From positions 1 through 52,249 of the forward strand of contig JBCDGH010000005.1 in the NCBI GenBank assembly GCA_038751365.1: a stretch of DNA of 52,249 nucleotides, read 5' to 3'. The stretch is from JBCDGH01 sp038751365. Its GTDB lineage: Bacteria > Patescibacteriota > JACMRA01. The notes beneath the pieces were generated by a model. That model was not told where the DNA came from. It did not search any database and saw nothing but the letters and a program-made list of their open reading frames with translations. The translations under genes were made by a program, and so were the position numbers. Below, one piece after another: positions 1-8,701 of the stretch (its first letter is position 1; each line of letters starts with the position of its first letter).

Positions 1-102
1 ATATATGAGGGTTCTGAAGAAACACTGGAGGCTTTAATACAAGTTGCTTTTATTAGATTATGCCTGAACAGGATTACTAAGGGGTTGAGTAAGAGATATT
101 AA
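1..102 (+). CDS. C-terminal end of an unidentified protein (partial)
   Basis: Frame 1 is open from the first base of the window and ends in TAA at 100-102, giving 33 residues of a protein whose start lies outside. The visible part is rich in Glu, Leu and Arg (…EGSEETLEALIQVAF… ending KGLSKRY) and looks like amphipathic helix. It converges on the membrane protein gene of the other strand, and the two stop codons overlap by four bases, as is usual for tightly packed convergent genes. I do not recognise the family; the open frame could also be chance over such a short length. Confidence 0.4.
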   Translation: MYEGSEETLEALIQVAFIRLCLNRITKGLSKRY

Positions 103-977
103 ACAGACTCTAAATATTCACTGCTAGCAAGATATAAACCTATTTGGGTGAAAGTAAAACCCAAAACAACTAAAAAGGTAGATACTTTTGGAAGTAGTAA
201 GTTAGTTTTATCTAGCTTTAGGTCAAAACCCTCGTCATCAAGATCTTTTTTCGTTACGATTCCAGGTAAAAAAGATAACAAAAAAATAAAAATTAATATT
301 CTAGATACAGTTGTAAATGTGAAAATACTTTCTAAAATAGAATTTAGATATTCAGATAAAAACCTGAAATTTATGTTAGATATAATATTAACTACAATGT
401 CTTGGAAAACAGGATTTACACTAGCTAGCAGCGGTACAATAAATACTAAGACTAAGACTGTAACGGCTATCTGTAATAAAAAATTATCTGATAATTTAAA
501 GCTAGTAAGTTGTTTCCAAAAAGTAAAAATAGTTAATTTGCTTTCAGATTTCTGGTCTGCGTTAGAGATAGATTGTTTCCAACTCAACAGATTATCATAA
601 AAGCCATCTTTAGTTGCAAAAGTCAAACCCATAAACAGCTTCCAAGGCAATATAATCAATTTCAAGATATTTGAGGAATCATTACTCTCAGGCGAACTGA
701 TCAAAAAAGAAATACTATAGATTAAGCCGATTAAGTTAAAAATAGTTAGTAGACTATCAGCTCTAAATACCAGGAAAAAAGCTAACACAGCACTAATTAT
801 AAAAAACACTATGTGAACTAATTTTTTATCACTATAAATAAAGCTAAATAGACTGATTAGCATGAAGGCTAAGGCTATACCAGAATAGCTGAAATAATTA
901 TTAGAGCTGAAAACTAAAAAGGGTATGCATATACTGACTAATATCACAATGTACCTAGTTAGTTGGCTTATTTTCAT
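99..977 (-). CDS. Polytopic membrane protein, DUF4173/DUF4153-like, possibly shortened
   Basis: A 292-residue protein with about eight hydrophobic segments and no enzymatic motif. The segment FIVPLLASVNPVFQDIV resembles the 'LLASADPVF' signature I associate with DUF4173/DUF4153 integral membrane proteins, whose function is unknown. Members of that family that I recall continue well beyond the last membrane segment seen here. This one stops right after it (…QIGLYLASSEYLESV), so it may be a short variant or truncated. It starts with ATG at 977, 41 bp after the hydrolase gene on the same strand, so it is probably the last gene of a three-gene unit with the hydrolase and the Ig-like protein. Family assignment is by eye only. 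Confidence 0.6.
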   Translation of the reverse strand: MKISQLTRYIVILVSICIPFLVFSSNNYFSYSGIALAFMLISLFSFIYSDKKLVHIVFFIISAVLAFFLVFRADSLLTIFNLIGLIYSISFLISSPESNDSSNILKLIILPWKLFMGLTFATKDGFYDNLLSWKQSISNADQKSESKLTIFTFWKQLTSFKLSDNFLLQIAVTVLVLVFIVPLLASVNPVFQDIVVNIISNINFRFLSEYLNSILESIFTFTTVSRILIFIFLLSFLPGIVTKKDLDDEGFDLKLDKTNLLLPKVSTFLVVLGFTFTQIGLYLASSEYLESV

Positions 978-1018
978 AATGGTTTGCTATTTAAATAGGT
1001 ATTATATTGTTTCAAAAG

Positions 1019-1801
1019 CTAGTAATTGTCAATAACAGTCTTATATAATTGATAGTGTGAGTGAATATGTACCCCGTGGTTAATCCCAGGAAAGACTATT
1101 AGTTTAGAATTTTTGAGCTGTTTTTGGATTACTGCAGCTTGCTCAATAGGCGTATAAGTATCTCTATCACCCCATATAATCAATGTAGGTATGCTGATTC
1201 TTTTGAGGTAAGCTTGCAAATCTGTAGTCACTACTACCCTAAATATATCTTTCATGATACCTGTAGAATTTAAATAATCCTGAGAACCGATGATTTGGTA
1301 CCATAATTTTTTGATCCACTTGCTTTTTACGATTCTTTTAGCAAATTTAGTTATTTTTTGTATTGTTTTCTTTGAGCTATTGCTTTGATCTCGTACTATT
1401 GCTGGAGCTACCAGAAAAAGCTTTTGAAAACTATAATTAGCTGCCAAAATAGAGCAAACTCCACCACCAAAAGAATGTCCTAGCAAACTAACCTTGCTAT
1501 AATCTTTTATTCTTAAATGAACTAAGAAGTCTACTACAAATTCTGCATACTGTGCTGGACTCCACACTGTTTTCGGAGGAGAACTTAATGCAAATCCAGG
1601 CATATCTAAAGCAATTATACAAAGCTCATCTGTACTTGAGACTGCTTCAAACTGATTAATAAAATTTTCCCATATCTTAGCTCCTGTTGTATTCCAACCA
1701 TGTAAAACAAGAAGGTACTTTTTTGCTTTATCCAGACTACCTAAAGTACGGTAAGCAATAGCAATATCTTTTATTTTTGCTTGCTCAATTTTTATTTGCA
1801 T
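1019..1801 (-). CDS. Alpha/beta-fold hydrolase
   Basis: A 260-residue cytoplasmic protein with the full alpha/beta-hydrolase layout. An oxyanion-side LHGWN motif lies near residue 33, the nucleophile elbow GHSFGGG near 108 (catalytic Ser), an acid in IIWGDRDTYTP near 210, and the catalytic His in GINHGVHIH near 243. Length and spacing match single-domain esterases and lipases of the broad Abhydrolase_1 family. The substrate cannot be read from the sequence. The gene begins 14 bp after the Ig-like surface protein gene and is followed by the DUF4173-like gene, so co-transcription is likely. No signal peptide is visible. Confidence 0.85.
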   Translation of the reverse strand: MQIKIEQAKIKDIAIAYRTLGSLDKAKKYLLVLHGWNTTGAKIWENFINQFEAVSSTDELCIIALDMPGFALSSPPKTVWSPAQYAEFVVDFLVHLRIKDYSKVSLLGHSFGGGVCSILAANYSFQKLFLVAPAIVRDQSNSSKKTIQKITKFAKRIVKSKWIKKLWYQIIGSQDYLNSTGIMKDIFRVVVTTDLQAYLKRISIPTLIIWGDRDTYTPIEQAAVIQKQLKNSKLIVFPGINHGVHIHSHYQLYKTVIDNY

Positions 1802-1815
1802 ACCTTGACAAGTAC

Positions 1816-3918
1816 TTACTTAGTCACTGCTGCCTGTCCAGTTAATTGATATTTTTCAGCAGTAAAGTCATCTGTCCCTGTTATAACAGGTGTATCAAAC
1901 AGAGTTATATTTTTGGTTGTCTTTCCTTCAGGAGCCTCTACAACTAAGTCAAAGGATATACTCCTAGGGGAATTATCTCTTAAACCAGTATAAGCCGAAA
2001 TTGCTCCAGGTTGCCAAATTATATCTCCAGTAACATCGTTATATGACAACTTACTCGAATCAACTGCTGGAGTAATACTTGAGGGTAACCATCCATTAAT
2101 CAGTGATGATTTAGTCTTCACAACAACATCATTTATACTAGTTTGCCTACTTTTTAGGGTCCAAGTCACTGTAAAGGTTTCACGCCTTGAATTGTCTGGA
2201 TCAACACCTTTAGAAACTACTTCCTGATCAAATAAAAGCAAACCCTTAGCCTTGTAGAGACTACCAGCAAAATCGACTACCTGTAAATTTTCAGCCGAGG
2301 CGGTAACCTTTGGTGTTACTACATAAGCATTTTGAGAAAGCCCACTTTCAATAAATTTTTCTGCCTCGGATAAGCGGATAGAGTATCTTAATTGCCCTCC
2401 ATCCTGAGGAGATAAGTTGACTAGCTTTGGAACATTTACTCCCTTCCACTGGATAGTTCGGTTGTTAATACCACCTCTATCTCCTCCTGTAAAAGCTGCA
2501 GTAGAGTAGTCTAAGATATTTGCTGGATCGTCTACAGAGGCAAGGATTTCTACATTCCTTAAAACAGTTGTTCCCTTATTCCGATAATCAATCACAAAAT
2601 TGAGGGTATCACCAGGTGAAAAGAGCTTGTTTGTATCTTTGTTTTCGATAGTTGTAGTCACTACCAGAGGTTGAGCTACAATAGTTATGTCTTTTGAAGA
2701 TTGGGTTAAAGTAATGTAATCGTTTCTTGAAGTTCGAATATCTACATTTACTCCAAAAGTTGCCTTTACTCCATCAGCTCCAAAAACTTTACCAACCACC
2801 TTCAAGGTCTGCTCTTTTAATCTCGGTAAACTAGGAATATACCAAATATTGTTGCCATCATCAGGAGTAGTCTTGAGCTCACTAGTGTCAGCAACCTGTA
2901 ACTGCGAACTAACATAGCTAAAACCACCTTGTTCAGGATAAAGCAAACGAATTCGAATATCTCTTAACTCTCTTTCCGAAGTATTTTGAAAAACTATATT
3001 AACTTCAGCTTCACCTCCATTCTGAACGCTGTTCTGAGTAGGCAATACCGCCACTTTTACTTGAGGTTGAGTGATTTTTGTTTTCGCAGCCTGAATCAAG
3101 ACACTCCTAGTACTGTTAGCTGATGATAGCAACGGAGTTGGAGTGTAGGTCACTGTACCGTCCATCAAAGTCTCTTCGTCGGTATTACCAGTTAGAGTTC
3201 CTTCGAATTGAATAATAATTTCTGAGGTACCTTGCCCTGCAGCATCTAGTCTGGCTATGGTAAATTCACTACCATCAGGTTTTGAAGGATCTGGGTTTAT
3301 AGCTTGAGTAAACCTAAAAGCCCGGTCATAATTCAGACTTACTGTAATATTCTGCAAAGCTACGTCTTCTTGATTTTTTAAACTTATCTTCCAGCGATTG
3401 GGTGATCCCGAAGGAGAGGTTTGGGGTGCCTCAATCTTAGCTTCTAGATTATCAAAAGCACCAGTAACTGGCTCTGGTTGACTTAAGAAAGCAAAAATAC
3501 CTACTGATGCTACAGCCAAGGCTAACACAATAATTAATACTAGCCACCATTTATGCAGTAATTCGTTGGCAATTTTCTTTAGCTTATCCATTTTGGATAT
3601 TGGTTTTACACCAACCACTTGAGGAGCTACAGGTGGAACTGAATCGGGAATAGTATTTTGTTGAGAAAAATCTTGAGAGCTAGAATTATTTAATACAGCT
3701 TGTTCCGGTAGTGGCTTTTGATATGCAGGTGGAATTTGCTGTGTAGGAACTACCTGTTTTTGTGGAACGACTGGCTCAGGTAGTTGCGTTACTTTAGTTG
3801 GATCCTGATCAACAGCAATATCTCCACCCATAGGAACATAACCACTTTGAACATTTAAGTCATTATCATTACTCTCCGGGAAGAGGTGATTTTGGTCTGG
3901 AATATTATCTTTTGGCAT
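1816..3918 (-). CDS. Membrane-anchored surface protein with Ig-like repeats
   Basis: A 700-residue protein. Residues 1-120 are Pro/Gln-rich and low in complexity, presumably cytoplasmic. One membrane span follows at about 124-147 (WWLVLIIVLALAVASVGIFAF), then some 550 residues of beta-rich, Thr/Val/Asn-rich sequence arranged as several Ig-like or DUF11-like modules. Recurring phrases such as 'LRDIRIRLLYP', 'LRNVEILASVDDP' and 'INDVVVKTKSS' mark the repeats. There are no cysteines in the outer part. The probable role is a cell-surface scaffold or adhesin; this is inferred from architecture only. It is the first gene of the minus-strand unit that continues with the hydrolase. Confidence 0.75.
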   Translation of the reverse strand: MPKDNIPDQNHLFPESNDNDLNVQSGYVPMGGDIAVDQDPTKVTQLPEPVVPQKQVVPTQQIPPAYQKPLPEQAVLNNSSSQDFSQQNTIPDSVPPVAPQVVGVKPISKMDKLKKIANELLHKWWLVLIIVLALAVASVGIFAFLSQPEPVTGAFDNLEAKIEAPQTSPSGSPNRWKISLKNQEDVALQNITVSLNYDRAFRFTQAINPDPSKPDGSEFTIARLDAAGQGTSEIIIQFEGTLTGNTDEETLMDGTVTYTPTPLLSSANSTRSVLIQAAKTKITQPQVKVAVLPTQNSVQNGGEAEVNIVFQNTSERELRDIRIRLLYPEQGGFSYVSSQLQVADTSELKTTPDDGNNIWYIPSLPRLKEQTLKVVGKVFGADGVKATFGVNVDIRTSRNDYITLTQSSKDITIVAQPLVVTTTIENKDTNKLFSPGDTLNFVIDYRNKGTTVLRNVEILASVDDPANILDYSTAAFTGGDRGGINNRTIQWKGVNVPKLVNLSPQDGGQLRYSIRLSEAEKFIESGLSQNAYVVTPKVTASAENLQVVDFAGSLYKAKGLLLFDQEVVSKGVDPDNSRRETFTVTWTLKSRQTSINDVVVKTKSSLINGWLPSSITPAVDSSKLSYNDVTGDIIWQPGAISAYTGLRDNSPRSISFDLVVEAPEGKTTKNITLFDTPVITGTDDFTAEKYQLTGQAAVTK

Positions 3919-4003
3919 AATATTATGAAGGTAAATTTGGCTGTAGAAAATTTTAATTCGGCTTTGCGATTGTGAATTCTTATCTCAGTAAATTCGTAAC
4001 CTG

Positions 4004-4897
4004 TCAATAGATGTATACAACTTTATTCTCCAGATTAGAATTCATTTTCAGTAAAGATTTTTCGTAGCTTTCTACACTTTTAAAGTTAAAAAGTAAATTC
4101 TCAGATTTGTCTAAAATTTCACCATCTACATCACTAAGACCATAGTCTATTTCAAAAACTTGATTATATATTTTTTGCATCTTATTCGTCGATTCAACAT
4201 CGTTTTTTTTATTCAGAGAATATAAGTCATAAAACTCACTAACGTCCTTATTAAGAAACTTGAGACTAGAATACTGACTATTATCTAGCTGCCTTACTAC
4301 TTCTCCGAGCTCGTACATAATTGACAAATCAGGTTTATAATCTAAGCTGCAAGCCTTACTAAGAATAGATCTAGATTTTACTAAATTAAGCTCGAGTTGG
4401 TATCGATTTTGCAACACATCTTGAGCCTCATCTAGATACTCTTTAAAGCTAGTCATTAGATTATTCAAATACTTTTCCCTAACACTACTAGAAATTTGTA
4501 TAGTATAAAGATCAGCCTTCAATAAATCTATGCTTTGAGAATGGGTTGTTAATTTTCCTAGCTCTTCATCCCACTTTAAAGTATTAAACTGCTTACTTGG
4601 CTCACTAGACTTACAGTTACGATTCAAATCAACGTCAATGTCTATTGGGTTTTCAATAGTATGCTTGATAACTAAATATTTATTGTATAGAATATGTTTT
4701 TGACTCTCGATCACAGCTAGTTCAGTAGCTATTCTCCTTGGTTGTAAATTACTATACCACATGATACTACTAGCTAGAGACAAAACTACAGTAAGCATTG
4801 TAAATACTTCCCATAGCTCAAAACCTATTAAGCTGACTTGGGGTTTGTTACTAAAATTAGAGTTTTTTTGAAGAAAGTTTTTGTTTTTATCAGACAA
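4004..4897 (-). CDS. Unknown single-span membrane protein with coiled-coil ectodomain
   Basis: A 297-residue protein of no recognised family. A short basic N-terminus is followed by one membrane span at about 27-47 (ELWEVFTMLTVVLSLASSIMW) and about 250 residues of predicted helix and coiled coil rich in Leu, Lys, Glu and Ser. The orientation is probably N-in, with the helical part outside. Two outer cysteines (CKSSEP and KACSLDY) could pair. The only start near the span is a TTG at 4897; no in-frame ATG precedes the span. It ends in TGA, which is rare in this window. Confidence 0.65.
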   Translation of the reverse strand: MSDKNKNFLQKNSNFSNKPQVSLIGFELWEVFTMLTVVLSLASSIMWYSNLQPRRIATELAVIESQKHILYNKYLVIKHTIENPIDIDVDLNRNCKSSEPSKQFNTLKWDEELGKLTTHSQSIDLLKADLYTIQISSSVREKYLNNLMTSFKEYLDEAQDVLQNRYQLELNLVKSRSILSKACSLDYKPDLSIMYELGEVVRQLDNSQYSSLKFLNKDVSEFYDLYSLNKKNDVESTNKMQKIYNQVFEIDYGLSDVDGEILDKSENLLFNFKSVESYEKSLLKMNSNLENKVVYIY

Positions 4898-5017
4898 GAC
4901 TAGGCAAATTCACTTGTGTTTGTTGATTATGATTTAAATTTTTTAGTAAGTCAAAGCATTTGCTAAAAAAGCATTGTACTGATAGACTATAGTTATTATT
5001 GTAAACAAGATAGAAAA

Positions 5018-5485
5018 ATGTTCAAAGCTAAAGGGTATTCAAAATTTCTAGATTTGAGTGGTAGTATTAGGCTTTATTATGTTATTGCCTTGGGTATATT
5101 TTTTGCGATTTTTAGTTTTGTACTATACAGCAACATTATAGTCACTTTCACCATGATAGTGTGCACGGTAATTAGTTATTACCTCCTCTCTATCTCACCA
5201 AAAAACATTACTATAACAATAGATGAGGAAAATATAATTATCGACGATACGATTATCGATTGGAATAACTGTGTGGAGTGGGCCTTAGTGGATCTACATG
5301 GAGTTATGGAATTTGTTATTAGAACAAACAGAACTACCAAACCTTTCACTTATTTTTACCTAGATGACGAAGACCCAAAAACAAAAAAACTTATTACTAT
5401 TTTAAGTTCTTACCTACCATATAATCCGGAAACTTCAGGTTTGAATCCAGTACACTCATTGCTAAGAAATTGGGGATTGAGATAG
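5018..5485 (+). CDS. Small membrane protein, YcxB/PH-like layout
   Basis: A 155-residue protein: two adjacent membrane spans (about 20-65) followed by a compact soluble domain of alternating beta strands (ITITIDEENIIIDDTIIDWNNC…). This layout, a helical hairpin and then a small beta domain starting 'ITID.E.I..', resembles YcxB-like and bacterial PH-domain membrane proteins, but I cannot confirm the family. It starts with ATG at 5018. Its 3' end overlaps rsmI of the other strand by 24 bp. Confidence 0.6.
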   Translation: MFKAKGYSKFLDLSGSIRLYYVIALGIFFAIFSFVLYSNIIVTFTMIVCTVISYYLLSISPKNITITIDEENIIIDDTIIDWNNCVEWALVDLHGVMEFVIRTNRTTKPFTYFYLDDEDPKTKKLITILSSYLPYNPETSGLNPVHSLLRNWGLR

Positions 5486-6202
5486 TTTAGAAACTCCACT
5501 AATAATTATTACAAACTCTCCTTTAGCTGGTATTTGTTGCAGACTAACTTGACCAGCTCTAAACCTCCAGACTGTTTCGTACATCTTAGAAATATCATTA
5601 CAAACACATACTTCTCTCTCGGGCTCAAGATTAAGTGATAACTCGTTCAAAAATTTTATAATCCTATGCGAAGATTCGTATATTACCAAAGGTGTCTGAC
5701 TAGTGATAATAGCCTTCCAAGCTGTAGATCGACCTTTCTTTAGCGGCAAAAAACCTAGAAAAACAAACTCTTTCTTAATTAGATTAGAGAAAACTGTTGC
5801 CGGAATGACTGCACTAGCACCCGGTAATATAGTAAATTTAAGACCATTTTTGATGGCCATAGTAATAACTTCTCTGCCCGGATCGCTAATAGCCGGAGTA
5901 CCGCTATCAGAAACCAGTAGGACTTTATACTCAGAGCCATTGTCGTCAGTAATTATTTCTTCACTAGAGAATTGTTGATCGCTTAGCTTATCCAACACAG
6001 AAGACACACCTGACCAGTTAAAACTATGATTTCTCGTTAGATCTACATATTTTGGTTTATTTTCTACACCCAATAAATTCAACAACTTGCGAGTGACCCT
6101 ACTATCTTCGCACAGTATTAAATCAGCTTGTTTAAACAATCTTAAAGCTCTGAGTGTTATATCTTCCAAGTTTCCAATTGGGGTCGGCACTATATATAGC
6201 AC
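5462..6202 (-). CDS. rsmI: 16S rRNA (cytidine-1402-2'-O)-methyltransferase RsmI
   Basis: A 246-residue member of the tetrapyrrole-methylase-fold family. The N-terminal VPTPIGNLEDITLRAL, the EDSRVTRKLL segment, VSDSGTPAISDPG (SAM site), LPGASAVIPA and GFLPLKKG motifs are all diagnostic of RsmI, which 2'-O-methylates C1402 in the decoding centre of 16S rRNA using S-adenosylmethionine. Full length for the family (the C-terminal extension of larger homologues is absent). The start is GTG at 6202, giving MLYIVPTP; no Shine-Dalgarno is visible. It lies 49 bp downstream of tRNA-Thr(GGT) on the same strand, so it may be expressed from the tRNA promoter and released by tRNA processing. Confidence 0.95.
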   Translation of the reverse strand: MLYIVPTPIGNLEDITLRALRLFKQADLILCEDSRVTRKLLNLLGVENKPKYVDLTRNHSFNWSGVSSVLDKLSDQQFSSEEIITDDNGSEYKVLLVSDSGTPAISDPGREVITMAIKNGLKFTILPGASAVIPATVFSNLIKKEFVFLGFLPLKKGRSTAWKAIITSQTPLVIYESSHRIIKFLNELSLNLEPEREVCVCNDISKMYETVWRFRAGQVSLQQIPAKGEFVIIISGVSKLSQSPIS

Positions 6203-6251
6203 GATTTATTCTTTTTACATTCAATAAAAATATTCCTGAATCAGGAATCTA

Positions 6252-6327
6252 TGGAGCCAACAACCAGAATCGAACTGGTGACCTTCTCCTTACCATGGAG
6301 ATGCTCTACCGACTGAGCTATGTTGGC
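6252..6327 (-). tRNA. tRNA-Thr (anticodon GGT)
   Basis: A 76-nt cloverleaf. Acceptor arm GCCAACA pairs with TGTTGGC. The D arm is TAGCTCAGTCGGTAGAGC. The anticodon stem is TCTCC/GGAGA with loop ATGGTAA (anticodon GGT), the T arm is ACCAG-TTCGATT-CTGGT, the discriminator is T, and CCA is encoded. It reads ACC/ACU codons. A TTGACA box sits about 40 bp upstream on the minus strand. Confidence 0.97.
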
Positions 6328-6383
6328 ATTGTTGACCTGACTGAACTTACAACTATAGGTTTTGTCAAGGTATCGTCACAGAT

Positions 6384-7553
6384 CTAATCGCTATTTTGCA
6401 TACTCTTAAGCCTATTTAATTTGGCACGGTTTGCTAGTTCTTGATGATATAATCCACAAGCCTGATTTACTTGATCTAGGCTAATTGCATCTAAACCAAT
6501 CTTCTGGCTACTATTTGTAACTTGTAAAAAGTGTATGATGTAAACTAATTTGTCGCGCAACATTTTTAAATGACCCTGCTCTACCAAGCTTTCAGTACCA
6601 ACAGCATTGCAATTCATAGTATTAATGGTAAATATTTTAGATAGTTCAACATTTCTTATACCTCTTGAAAATAAATCTGATAATAAGTATTTTTCTGGGC
6701 TAAAACCACTATTTATTATTTCATCAACAGTGTTACCGATTTTAAGAGAGTTATATTTTAGCGTTTCGACATCAAAACCTTTCTCTGCAAGAACCAGATT
6801 ATCATTTAAATTATTTACAGATTCTTTCAAAGAATTATCTAAAGATTTAATGGGTGTGTATATAAGCTCATATAAATATTTATAATTATCTTGACTTAGC
6901 TTAATGTTTTCTAATATCTCAGATGCTTTAAGACTGATGTTTTGCAATTGATCAACAAACTGTTGCTCCTTGCAACTATTAAATATATTCAAAATGGAAA
7001 TACCATCATTATTCCAAAATTTGTTATACTTGGTTTTCAACTCTTCAATTTCTTTAGAGTTATCCCACAGCAATTCATAAATTGGGAATAGCGACACTGA
7101 AGCGTTATATTTGAAGGCTTTACTATTTTTATTCACTCTTTTAGAGTCTTGCTCGTATGATACTAAAGAAGCTAATATATCTTTTATTAGCTTTGGCGCT
7201 TCATAGTCAGCACCTTTAGATTCCAAAAATACAAACAAGTTTAAAAACTTTAAAGTATTTTCATTGATATCCAAATTAACTTGTTGCTCACCTCTAGCTT
7301 GATACAAGCTTTTAACCTCCTGTGCTATTGGTAATATTTGCTCTACTTGTGCAGCAGTATAAAACTCACCTCCTGTCCACTTTAACCTCTTTCTCCTACC
7401 CGCTTCATTTTTGGAATTCGCTTGATTTGAGATACCTATAATTATCTCATCAATATTTGGTACAATCTCTTTAGGGTATCTTAAATGACTTTTCAATCTT
7501 CTGATAAGTTCTTTAGATGGTGTGGCTTTGATTTCATTTAGTGATTCGGTCAT
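6384..7553 (-). CDS. Unknown soluble helical protein
   Basis: A 389-residue protein I do not recognise. It has no signal peptide or membrane span, is rich in Leu, Lys, Asn and Glu, and appears almost wholly helical. A basic stretch with a Trp (GRRKRLKWTGGEFYTAAQ, about residues 52-69) is the most distinctive segment, and its 'GGEFYTAAQVEQILPIA' part hints at a small DNA- or RNA-binding or adaptor module. This is not enough to name it. It starts with ATG at 7553 behind a promoter-like pair 30-60 bp upstream and has no Shine-Dalgarno. Comparable unknown helical proteins occur at 11025, 39620 and 42351. Confidence 0.65.
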   Translation of the reverse strand: MTESLNEIKATPSKELIRRLKSHLRYPKEIVPNIDEIIIGISNQANSKNEAGRRKRLKWTGGEFYTAAQVEQILPIAQEVKSLYQARGEQQVNLDINENTLKFLNLFVFLESKGADYEAPKLIKDILASLVSYEQDSKRVNKNSKAFKYNASVSLFPIYELLWDNSKEIEELKTKYNKFWNNDGISILNIFNSCKEQQFVDQLQNISLKASEILENIKLSQDNYKYLYELIYTPIKSLDNSLKESVNNLNDNLVLAEKGFDVETLKYNSLKIGNTVDEIINSGFSPEKYLLSDLFSRGIRNVELSKIFTINTMNCNAVGTESLVEQGHLKMLRDKLVYIIHFLQVTNSSQKIGLDAISLDQVNQACGLYHQELANRAKLNRLKSMQNSD

Positions 7554-7584
7554 TTTTTTGTTATGTTAGCTTCAAAATAAACAT

Positions 7585-7613
7585 ATTATGTTGTAAAAGT
7601 GACTTTACGTCAA
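7585..7613 (-). promoter_or_regulatory. Promoter of the 6384-7553 gene
   Basis: On the minus strand TTGACG (7613-7608) is followed after 17 bp by CATAAT (7590-7585), both close to the sigma-70 consensus with optimal spacing. The start codon is 31 bp past the -10 box, so this transcript has a short leader, unlike the leaderless group elsewhere in the window. Confidence 0.55.
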
Positions 7614-7696
7614 AGACTAAATTTCTAATTTTTAGTTGGAGTACGCTTGACTAACTAGATCAATTATGATTCATTTAATCAATTAAAAACCAATAT

Positions 7697-8503
7697 ATGG
7701 AATTCAAACACACAAAAATCACCTTTGTAACTATTTTAATAGCTATCATACTAAGCCAAGCAATTTCTAGCTTTCTGTTCGACATTGTAAGGGTTGATGC
7801 CAGAGAAGCCGCAGTCGTTACCAATAGAGGGGAAGTATCACAAATCTTGAGAGCTGGTTGGCACTTTAAGTTACCTTATCTGACTGCTCACTCAGCAACC
7901 TACGATATCAGTACCCAAAATATGTCTGTGAGCTCTAGTGCAGCTAGTAAAGACCAACAAGTAGTAGATATGCAAGTCAACCTACAATACGCTTTGCAGA
8001 CTGATAGGATTCAAGAAATATACCTAACTATTGGGGGCACAGGCAACGGTGGTATAAGAAAAGATGATAGAATTACTAATCTGATTAGACCAATTTTCCA
8101 AGAATCTATCAAGACAGCTTCGGCTCAATATACTGCTACTGATTTACTCACTAAAAGAGAAGAACTCAAACAATCTGTGATAGATAACATAACTCAACGC
8201 TTAGAGCAGTACTATATAAGAGTGATCACAGCAAATATAGAGAACATAGATTTTTCAGAGCAATTTGACCAAGCAATTGAAAACAAAGTGGTAGCTCAAC
8301 AAAAAGCTATTCAAGCAGAATTTGAATTAGAAGGAGAAAAAAATAATTTAGAAAAGGAAAAAGTGAAGTCTGAAGCAGTTAGAGTAAGAGGAGAAGCGCT
8401 GAGACAAAACCCACAAATCCTAGAAGAACAAAAAATTCAAAAGTGGGACGGTAAATTACCAAGAGTACAAGGTCAAGAAGGAGTTATCATTGATTTAGAA
8501 TAG
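7697..8503 (+). CDS. SPFH/prohibitin-like (Band 7) membrane protein
   Basis: A 268-residue protein with an N-terminal membrane anchor (about 9-30) followed by an SPFH domain: VDAREAAVVTNRGEVSQILRAGWHFKLPYL… and …VVDMQVNLQYAL…, the usual Band 7 pattern. A charged coiled-coil tail follows (AQQKAIQAEFELEGEKNNLEKEK) and a short C-terminus ending VIIDLE. Prohibitin/HflK/HflC-type proteins form large rings on the membrane surface and modulate membrane proteases or organise microdomains. No protease partner is adjacent here. It starts with ATG at 7697. The neighbour downstream is tRNA-Trp on the other strand. Confidence 0.9.
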   Translation: MEFKHTKITFVTILIAIILSQAISSFLFDIVRVDAREAAVVTNRGEVSQILRAGWHFKLPYLTAHSATYDISTQNMSVSSSAASKDQQVVDMQVNLQYALQTDRIQEIYLTIGGTGNGGIRKDDRITNLIRPIFQESIKTASAQYTATDLLTKREELKQSVIDNITQRLEQYYIRVITANIENIDFSEQFDQAIENKVVAQQKAIQAEFELEGEKNNLEKEKVKSEAVRVRGEALRQNPQILEEQKIQKWDGKLPRVQGQEGVIIDLE

Positions 8504-8599
8504 ATAAACAAAAAATTATATGAGGGAAGAAATGGGATTTAATCAAAAGGTTGGAATACTTTTCGTCTTAGTTTTTGTTTAGTCGTGTAACTATATTTA

Positions 8600-8673
8600 T
8601 GGCACGGGATGTAGGAATCGGACCTACGCCTAAGGTTTTGGAGACCTCTATTCTACCATTGAACTAATCCCGT
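8600..8673 (-). tRNA. tRNA-Trp (anticodon CCA)
   Basis: A 74-nt cloverleaf. Acceptor ACGGGAT pairs with ATCCCGT; the anticodon loop is CTCCAAA with anticodon CCA; the T arm is GTAGG-TCCGATT-CCTAC; the discriminator is G, typical for tRNA-Trp, followed by an encoded CCA. A TTGACA box at 8712-8707 lies upstream, at the very end of the murG-like gene. Confidence 0.97.
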
Positions 8674-8701
8674 ACTTAGACTAAAAAGACATGAAAAGTA
8701 G

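Noticed and set aside
6154..6387. A 77-codon plus-strand frame over tRNA-Thr(GGT)
   Set aside because: It covers the antisense of a tRNA and the start of rsmI; frames over tRNAs are usually spurious.
8520..8582. A 20-codon frame (MREEMGFNQKVG…) with a hydrophobic end right after the SPFH gene
   Set aside because: Too short to judge, no ribosome site, no recognisable family; a chance frame is as likely.
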